Made by a program: the position numbers and the translations under genes. A DNA stretch of 20,232 nt from Magnetominusculus dajiuhuensis (lineage in GTDB: Bacteria > Nitrospirota > Thermodesulfovibrionia > Thermodesulfovibrionales > Magnetobacteriaceae), in NCBI RefSeq assembly GCF_046044395.1, contig NZ_JBJUSG010000063.1:1-20232 (forward strand), read 5' to 3'. Every line of letters starts with the position of its first letter. The first letter of the stretch is position 1. Positions 15,444 through 20,232 of this stretch are shown here, in pieces. Under the pieces are notes generated by a model that searched no databases, was not told the origin of the DNA, and was given only the letters and a program-made list of their open reading frames with translations.

Positions 15444-16013
15444 ATGATAATTGCGGGGATGTTTTCATTTAACAAAGGAGAAGAAATTATTGAAGAAAAA
15501 TATCCACATTTGTTAAGAGATATTAAATCGGTTATTTCATCTGTTAATGCAAGTGAACATATCACTAAAAAAAGCAGAGAAAAGACGATGAAAAACAAAA
15601 TGCTCTATAGTCCAATTGAATTAAACAAATCCTTTAAGAAGTATTTTAGCCTTTTGGGATGGGGAAAACATAAAGAAATGTGTGATTATCCTACTCAATA
15701 TTATACCACAGGCTATGAACCTAAACCACTGAGAGCAGGAGCGTTTCGTGAGATGGATTTTGTAAAAGAAGGGCTTGGAGTTGAGGTTCAGTTTGGTAAA
15801 TATGCGTTTATGGTTTATAATGTTTGCGCGAAAATGACAATTTTTCATAACCTTGGTATCATCAATACTGGAGTGGAGATCGTACCGGTAAGAGGATTTG
15901 CATCTGAAATGTCAACTGGAGTTTCATACTTTGAACAGTTTGTTTGGGATTTACAAAAAAGGGGTTGTGCTGACATTGATATTCCGGTTTTAATTTTGGG
16001 AGTTTCTGGTTAA
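15444..16013 (+). CDS. Type II restriction endonuclease, BglII/BstYI family
   Basis: The 189-residue protein matches the Endonuc-BglII family. The catalytic triad spacing is exact: D105 in MDFVKEG, E114 and Q116 in GVEVQFGKY, as D84/E93/Q95 in BglII. The later block EIVPV....EMSTGVSYFEQ and the closing DIPVLILGV align to the end of BstYI, so it looks full length (BstYI 203, BglII 223 residues). The N-terminal LYSPIELNKSFK block also aligns. BglII cuts A^GATCT and BstYI cuts R^GATCY; the exact specificity here is unproven. AGGAA 7 bases before ATG 15444 provides the start. It forms an AT-rich pair with the methyltransferase immediately upstream, and only 16 bases separate its stop from livH. 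Confidence 0.88.
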   Translation: MIIAGMFSFNKGEEIIEEKYPHLLRDIKSVISSVNASEHITKKSREKTMKNKMLYSPIELNKSFKKYFSLLGWGKHKEMCDYPTQYYTTGYEPKPLRAGAFREMDFVKEGLGVEVQFGKYAFMVYNVCAKMTIFHNLGIINTGVEIVPVRGFASEMSTGVSYFEQFVWDLQKRGCADIDIPVLILGVSG

Positions 16014-16029
16014 CCTTACTAAATAAAAA

Positions 16030-16905
16030 ATGGCCTATATCTCACAGCAGTTTTTAAACATGCTCCAGTTAGGCAGTTTGTATGCCGTGATAGCCCTTGG
16101 CTATACGATGGTGTACGGGGTGTTGTCGCTTATTAATTTTGCACACGGGGATTTGTTTATGGTGGGGGCGTTTTTGTGTTTTGTTGCTACGGCCAAGCTG
16201 CACCTGCCCTTTATGCCGGTGATAGTGGCGGCTGCGTTTGGCACCGCGCTGCTTGGCGTGGCGGTGGAGAGGCTTGCCTACAGGCCGCTTCGTGAGGCGC
16301 CTAAGGTTTCGGCGATTATCACCGCACTTGGCGTGGGTGTGTTTATTGAAAATTTCACGCTTGCCCTCAGTCCATACCCGCGGCATGTCCCTGAAATTCT
16401 TCCAAACATAAGCTGGAATTTCAGCGGTCTTACGGTGTCCTCCATACAGGTACTCATCATCGTGGTGTCGGTCTTGCTCATGGTGTCGCTTGATTTCATA
16501 GTAAGAAAGACGAGGTTTGGGATGGCGATGAGGGCGCTTGCGTGGGATATAAAGACTCTACCCTTGATGGGTGTCCCTGTGAACACGATAATAGCCCTTA
16601 CGTTTGCCATAGGGGCGGGGTTTGGCGGGGCGGCGGGGACTATGTACGCGATGGCGTTTCCTGTGATAGACCCGTACATGGGGATAATGATAGGCTGGAA
16701 GGCCTTTATTGCCGCGGTAGTGGGGGGGATTGGAAATATCAGGGGGGCGATGCTTGGCGGTTACATTTTGGGTGCGGTTGAGACGCTGGCCGCCGTGGCG
16801 CTGCCCTCTACGTACAGGGATTTTATTGCCTTTACGCTGTTGCTCACCCTCCTGATTTTCAGGCCAAACGGGATATTAGGAGTTCCAAAGACCCTGAAGG
16901 TATGA
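16030..16905 (+). CDS. livH: Branched-chain amino acid ABC permease LivH
   Basis: The 291-residue inner-membrane permease has about eight hydrophobic helices and family landmarks. These include the N-terminal GSLYAVIALGYTMVYGVLSL followed by INFAHGDLFMVGAF (36-49), the AYRPLREAPK segment, and the closing VVGGIGNIRGAMLGGYILG. It forms the translocation pore with the LivM half of the next protein. The ATG at 16030 has only A/T-rich sequence before it and no Shine-Dalgarno, which is odd for an operon gene and fits displacement by the R-M insert. It overlaps the next gene by 4 bases (ATGA). Confidence 0.94.
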   Translation: MAYISQQFLNMLQLGSLYAVIALGYTMVYGVLSLINFAHGDLFMVGAFLCFVATAKLHLPFMPVIVAAAFGTALLGVAVERLAYRPLREAPKVSAIITALGVGVFIENFTLALSPYPRHVPEILPNISWNFSGLTVSSIQVLIIVVSVLLMVSLDFIVRKTRFGMAMRALAWDIKTLPLMGVPVNTIIALTFAIGAGFGGAAGTMYAMAFPVIDPYMGIMIGWKAFIAAVVGGIGNIRGAMLGGYILGAVETLAAVALPSTYRDFIAFTLLLTLLIFRPNGILGVPKTLKV

Positions 16906-18737
16906 CAACGGTGCCGTCGGCCATTCATAAGCTCTCTATATTTTGGGATGCCCTGATGTCGAGGCGCTGGCCGCTTTTTTTATTACTTGCCCTCGGTTTT
17001 ATTACCTCAATATTAGTAAGCCGTTATAACCTCATTGACCAGTATCTTGAGCTTGTTGCGATGTATGTGGGGATTAATATAATCCTTGCCCTGAGTTTGA
17101 ACCTTGTCAATGGGTACATGGGGGAGTTTTCAGTGGGGCACGCTGGGTTTATGGCGGTGGGGGCGTATGGGGCCTCTATACTGACCGTTAAAATGTTTCC
17201 CCCCTGGGTCGGCGTTTGGATTTTTCCTTTAGCGATAATCGCCGGTGGTGTGTTGGCGGCGGTGGCGGCGGTTGTTGTGGCCATCCCGTCGTTCAGGACG
17301 AGGGGCGATTATCTGGCAATAGTGACGCTGTCGTTTAATATGATAGTGAAATCTGTCCTTGAAAACGTGGACGCGGTAGGCGGGCCGAGGGGTTTTCTGG
17401 GGATGGAGAAGCTGACCACGCTGCCGTGGACATTTGCGTGGACGGTGGTGTCGGTATGGGCAATCAGGAATTTCGTGTACAGCAATATTGGCCGCGGGGT
17501 GTTATCTATCAGGGAAGACGAGATGGCCGGTACCGCGATGGGTGTGGATACGAGAAAAGTAAAACTTCATGCCTTTGTGGTGTCGTCGTTTTTTGCCGGA
17601 GTGGCTGGGGGACTTTATGCCCATCTCCTGCAGTTTATCTCTCCGCGCACGTTTGACATCATAAAATCTACGGAGATACTCATCATGGTCTATCTTGGCG
17701 GGGTTGGCTCAATAGCCGGCTCGATAACCGGGGCTGTTATCTATACCGTATTAATTGAGGCCCTCAGGGTGTTGGGGATGTGGCGGATGGTCATTATGCC
17801 CCTTTTACTAGTCCTGCTGATGATATACCGGCCAAAGGGCATATTTGGATTTACCGAGTTCCGGTGGTTTAAACCCATTGCCGCTAAGAAAAGCGATGGT
17901 GCAATTGTGCCATACCCGGCAGCGAATGAGCGGCAGGTCCCCATTGACGAGCATCTATTAACCATCACCGGCCTTACGCATTATTTTGGCGGCCTTTGCG
18001 CCTTGTCGGACTTTAATCTCAAACTCGACTCAGGCCGGATTATGGGCATAATCGGCCCAAACGGTTCAGGCAAGACAACCCTGTTTAATCTGATATCCGG
18101 CTACTATCGCCCGAGCCGCGGCAGCGTAGTGTTCAACGGCGCTGAAATCACCCGTCTGCGCCCCAATGAGATAAACGCACAGGGCATAGCGCGCACGTTT
18201 CAGAACATCCGCCTGTTTAACAACCTCACGGTGGCGGACAATGTGAGGGTAGGAATGTTTAATTCTGTTGATTATAACGCCGCGGACGCCATGGTGCGCA
18301 CGAGGAGTTTTATTAAGTGCGAAGCAGATGTGTCTGCACGTGTGCAGGCGCTGCTTGAGCTATTCGCGCTTGATAAATATGCCAAAGAGCTGGCCAAAAA
18401 CCTGCCCTATGGCCAGAAGCGCCGCCTTGAGATTGTGAGGGCGCTTGCCACGAGACCGCGGCTGCTGTTGCTGGATGAGCCGGCTGCCGGAATGAACCCG
18501 TCTGAGACGGGGGCGTTAATGGAGCTTGTCCATAGAATAAGGGACGAGTTCCAGCTTACAGTCATGGTAATAGAGCATCATATGAGCTTTATAATGGGTC
18601 TTTGCGAGAGAATTGCCGTGCTGGATTTTGGCGTGGCGATAGCCGGTGGAACCCCTGAGCAGATTAAAGACGACAAAAAGGTAATAGAGGCATATTTAGG
18701 CAGTTCCGGGTCAAAAAATTATCGTGGAGGCCAATAG
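16902..18737 (+). CDS. LivM-LivG fusion: ABC permease plus ATPase
   Basis: The 611-residue protein joins two subunits usually made separately. Residues 1-320 are LivM-like: about eight to nine helices, LNLVNGYMGEFSVGHAGFMAVGAYG (66-90), RGDYLAIVTL (134-143) and YLGGVGSIAGSITGA (264-278). A linker follows (about 321-350). Residues 351-611 are LivG: Walker A GPNGSGKTT (385-393), Q434 in RTFQNIRLF, signature LPYGQKRRLEI (501-511), Walker B LLLLDEP (521-527), H-loop H559 and the LivG-type C-terminal tail. The frame is continuous with no sign of an assembly frameshift. The fusion fixes a 1:1 ratio and predicts an asymmetric transporter with LivH and LivF. It starts inside livH (ATGA overlap) and livF follows after 3 bases. 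Confidence 0.94.
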   Translation: MTTVPSAIHKLSIFWDALMSRRWPLFLLLALGFITSILVSRYNLIDQYLELVAMYVGINIILALSLNLVNGYMGEFSVGHAGFMAVGAYGASILTVKMFPPWVGVWIFPLAIIAGGVLAAVAAVVVAIPSFRTRGDYLAIVTLSFNMIVKSVLENVDAVGGPRGFLGMEKLTTLPWTFAWTVVSVWAIRNFVYSNIGRGVLSIREDEMAGTAMGVDTRKVKLHAFVVSSFFAGVAGGLYAHLLQFISPRTFDIIKSTEILIMVYLGGVGSIAGSITGAVIYTVLIEALRVLGMWRMVIMPLLLVLLMIYRPKGIFGFTEFRWFKPIAAKKSDGAIVPYPAANERQVPIDEHLLTITGLTHYFGGLCALSDFNLKLDSGRIMGIIGPNGSGKTTLFNLISGYYRPSRGSVVFNGAEITRLRPNEINAQGIARTFQNIRLFNNLTVADNVRVGMFNSVDYNAADAMVRTRSFIKCEADVSARVQALLELFALDKYAKELAKNLPYGQKRRLEIVRALATRPRLLLLDEPAAGMNPSETGALMELVHRIRDEFQLTVMVIEHHMSFIMGLCERIAVLDFGVAIAGGTPEQIKDDKKVIEAYLGSSGSKNYRGGQ

Positions 18738-18740
18738 ACG

Positions 18741-19457
18741 ATGGCACCGGCATTGTTATCAATAAAAGACCTGTCTGTACATTATGGGAATATCAGGGCG
18801 GTCAGAGGTATTACATTCGATGTCCGGCAGGGGCAGATTGTCGCCCTGATTGGGGGCAATGGAGCCGGTAAATCATCTCTTTTGCGCGCAATATCGGGCA
18901 TGACCCCCTTTAATGGTGAGATACAATATAAAGGTATAAGATTAAACGGCACACCCGCGCACAAAATCGTCTCACTTGGCATAACGCATGTGCCGGAGGG
19001 TAGGGGGATATTTGGCAGCCTCACGGTAAGGGAGAACCTGATGCTTGCGGCGTGGTGCAGAAAAAAAGACCCTGAAGCAATAGAAGAAGATTACAATCAC
19101 GTTATGAAAACATTCCCGCGGCTTGGGCAGCGCACGGAACAGATGTCTGCCACGCTTTCTGGTGGGGAGCAGCAGATGTTGGCCATAGGGCGGGCGCTGA
19201 TGTCAAAGGGGGATTTGATATTGCTTGATGAGCCTTCAATGGGGCTATCGCCGGTGCTGTCCGATGAGATTTTCAGGATAATCGCCGGGATAAACAGGGC
19301 TGGGGTGACGATATTGTTAGTTGAGCAAAACGCCTTCATGGCGCTACAGTTGGCGCACTACGGCTGTGTGATGGAAAACGGGGAACTGGTGCTTGAGGCA
19401 GAGGCGGCGGCGCTCCTTGATGACCCGCGAGTAAGACAGGCATATTTGGGGGTATAA
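18741..19457 (+). CDS. livF: Branched-chain amino acid ABC ATPase LivF
   Basis: The 238-residue ATPase has Walker A GGNGAGKSS (38-46), the LivF marker GITHVPEGRGIFGSLTVREN (85-104), signature LSGGEQQMLAIGRAL (139-153), Walker B LILLDEP (158-164) with GLSP, and H-loop-equivalent EQNAF (Q replacing H, as is normal in LivF). It would pair with the LivG half of the upstream fusion to power uptake. GGAGG lies 10 bases before ATG 18741. It is the last gene of the transporter; the next 28 bases lead to a small ORF and a large hairpin. Confidence 0.95.
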   Translation: MAPALLSIKDLSVHYGNIRAVRGITFDVRQGQIVALIGGNGAGKSSLLRAISGMTPFNGEIQYKGIRLNGTPAHKIVSLGITHVPEGRGIFGSLTVRENLMLAAWCRKKDPEAIEEDYNHVMKTFPRLGQRTEQMSATLSGGEQQMLAIGRALMSKGDLILLDEPSMGLSPVLSDEIFRIIAGINRAGVTILLVEQNAFMALQLAHYGCVMENGELVLEAEAAALLDDPRVRQAYLGV

Positions 19458-19482
19458 CGCTGGTAATTAAGAAGGGAGGAGT

Positions 19483-19556
19483 GGGATGGGATACATGTAC
19501 AAGTTCCCAAATCGAGCCATCAAGGCAACGGCTCGATTTGTTATGTACCCCACCCC
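19483..19556 (+). other. Large imperfect hairpin downstream of livF
   Basis: The inner stem is 11 perfect base pairs, CAAATCGAGCC (19508-19518) with GGCTCGATTTG (19530-19540), around an 11-base loop. An outer stem pairs 12 of 14 positions (19483-19496 with 19543-19556). No T-run follows on the plus strand and none precedes it for the minus strand, so it is not a standard intrinsic terminator. It could be a processing or stability element at the 3' end of the liv message. Confidence 0.65.
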
Positions 19557-19629
19557 AAGCTGTATGGAAGCTTTGCGGAGTGATTTTCGGCGTTGTTATT
19601 CTCTAAGCAACAGCGACGCGCCGAAATAA
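19486..19629 (+). CDS. Candidate small protein, 47 aa, unknown
   Basis: A 47-codon frame starts at ATG 19486 with a very strong ribosome binding site (AAGGGAGGAG, about 19471-19481) at good spacing and ends TAA at 19629. The product is basic, begins MGYMYKFPNRAIKATARF and has no clear membrane segment. I do not recognise it. Its first half is encoded by the large hairpin and its last 34 bases overlap the minus-strand small gene antisense, so both are unlikely to be conserved proteins. Confidence 0.35.
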   Translation: MGYMYKFPNRAIKATARFVMYPTPSCMEALRSDFRRCYSLSNSDAPK

Positions 19630-19712
19630 ACGACTTCAAACAACAGTACCCACTTAATCAGCCTGTCCAACTTCACATCGTTACTACTGTTGTCACGGCT
19701 CTTTAGTTCCAT
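19596..19712 (-). CDS. Candidate small membrane protein, 38 aa
   Basis: A 38-codon minus-strand frame has a hydrophilic, charged N-terminus (MELKSRDNSSNDVKLDR) and a single hydrophobic segment (IKWVLLFEVVYFGASLLL, about 19-36), a typical bitopic small membrane protein layout. TAAGGAGG lies on the minus strand at 19731-19724, 11 bases before ATG, a consensus site slightly far off. TATACT further upstream could be a -10 box but its -35 is poor. No family is recognised. It is convergent with the transporter operon. Confidence 0.5.
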   Translation of the reverse strand: MELKSRDNSSNDVKLDRLIKWVLLFEVVYFGASLLLRE

Positions 19713-20010
19713 ATTTGGTCAGGCCTCCTTATTGCTACAAAACCAAAGCAATAGTATATTAGCAAGAAGAGTGCCAGAGAAAATAAGAGGTAGTTGTTTT
19801 TTACAAACCTGATAAATATCAAGTAAAAACAAATGGTTAGTAAATATCAGACAAGCGGGTCAACCTGTGATAGAAGGTAAAAAACCTGTAAGGAATCCCA
19901 ACAACTGTCGGTAGATTTTTGACGGTGGACAGTAGCCGTTAGCCGGAGTTCTGAAGCAAACATTGCAACCACGGCAACGGTTGTCGCAGACATTGAGGTA
20001 AGATGGAAAA
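19713..20010. other. AT-rich intergenic region
   Basis: No gene is supported. It contains the upstream region of the small membrane protein, two direct copies of TAAATATCA (19813-19821 and 19841-19849), and a stretch from about 19890 that leads to the insertion sequence end. A minus-strand 75-codon frame (20087-19860) has several Cys codons but no ribosome binding site and crosses the IS end; I did not accept it. Confidence 0.45.
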
Positions 20011-20154
20011 AGTGGACACCAAAATATAGTAAAATAACCTACAAGATGGAGGTGTTCAATGGAAAGAATCCCTAATGGGAAGTACACGAAGGAGTTTAGA
20101 GAAGAGACCGCTCGGGATACCGGTGTTGAAAGACCGGATATTACAAACGGCTAA
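20011..20154 (+). mobile_element. IS3-family left end with broken orfA
   Basis: AGTGGACACC (20011-20020) resembles the terminal sequence of many IS3-family elements, and it is followed 39 bases later by an orfA-like start. No orfB lies within the window and the element cannot be completed here. Exact family placement needs a search. Confidence 0.5.
20059..20154 (+). pseudogene. IS3-type transposase OrfA, N-terminal fragment
   Basis: ATG 20059 follows GGAGG by 6 bases and encodes MERIPNGKYTKEFREE, the standard N-terminus of IS3-type OrfA proteins just before the helix-turn-helix. After residue 17 the reading departs from the family (expected EEAVKL and then the HTH) and stops at TAA 20152-20154, giving only 31 residues. 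The break looks like a deletion or insertion scar. The sequence from about 20111 onward contains a small CCGGT/ACCGG hairpin and is of different origin. Confidence 0.6.
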
Positions 20155-20232
20155 TGAGCAATGTATTAGAACCGAGAGGGGATAATCCCCCGTCTTGGCG
20201 TTTGACCATCTGAAATGGCCAAATGCTTACTT

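Larger units (their letters stand above)
14374..16028. mobile_element. AT-rich restriction-modification insert in the liv operon
   Basis: An AT-rich block with two R-M genes separates the binding-protein gene from livH. ATAAAA occurs at both edges (14374-14379 and 16023-16028), which could be a short target duplication or coincidence in AT-rich DNA. No transposase, integrase or terminal inverted repeat is seen. Removing the block would place AACGGAG (14364-14370) about 10 bases before the livH ATG, which now lacks a ribosome binding site. Confidence 0.6.

Noticed and set aside
19860..20087. Cys-rich 75-codon minus-strand frame
   Set aside because: No ribosome binding site, crosses the IS3-type end and the orfA start; likely chance.

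Overview
The window is about 20.1 kb of bacterial chromosome (mostly mid-to-high G+C) with one 100-base scaffold gap at 7314-7413. The organism is most likely an uncultured Gram-negative bacterium. Nitrospirota or a deltaproteobacterial relative fits the lysophospholipid acyltransferase variant, the DUF2318 iron cassette, the REC-kinase proteins and the ATTCCGG...CCGGAAT palindrome family. That placement is inference from remembered protein style, not from a search.

Layout. (1) 1-660: repeats, then a sigma-54-type promoter ahead of a 50-residue CxxC protein, then a near-consensus sigma-70 promoter overlapping the start of a PlsC-family acyltransferase (658-1452). (2) 1621-5706, minus strand: a secreted beta-propeller with a CXXCH haem c motif and its own terminator. 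Downstream of it lies a separately promoted operon of FtsX-like permease, ABC ATPase, DUF2318 lipoprotein and TlpA-like thioredoxin. This gene set matches the accessory genes of FTR1/P19 iron uptake loci (Campylobacter Cj1660-Cj1665, E. coli fetA-F), but FTR1 and P19 are absent here. (3) 6189-7253: bifunctional RibD of riboflavin synthesis. (4) 7254-7759: scaffold gap flanked by a 14-bp tandem repeat and palindromic repeats.

(5) 7760-13118: four signalling genes in a row, namely a REC-PAS-GGDEF diguanylate cyclase, a REC-PAS-histidine kinase, a membrane PAS HisKA_2 kinase and a REC-histidine kinase. None has a DNA-binding output domain; the only recognisable output is cyclic di-GMP. (6) 13168-19457: a branched-chain amino acid type ABC transporter (lipoprotein binding protein, LivH, a LivM-LivG fusion, LivF). 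It is interrupted between the binding protein and LivH by an AT-rich restriction-modification pair at 14501-16013. The pair comprises a beta-class SPPY (probably N4-cytosine) methyltransferase and a BglII/BstYI-family endonuclease with the D-x8-E-x-Q active site intact. (7) 19458-20232: two overlapping antisense small ORFs, a large hairpin, and a broken IS3-type orfA.

The most notable signals are the restriction-modification insertion that seems to have displaced livH from its ribosome binding site, a strong scarcity of GATC across the window, the haem-bearing propeller beside the iron cassette, and the sigma-54-driven small protein.
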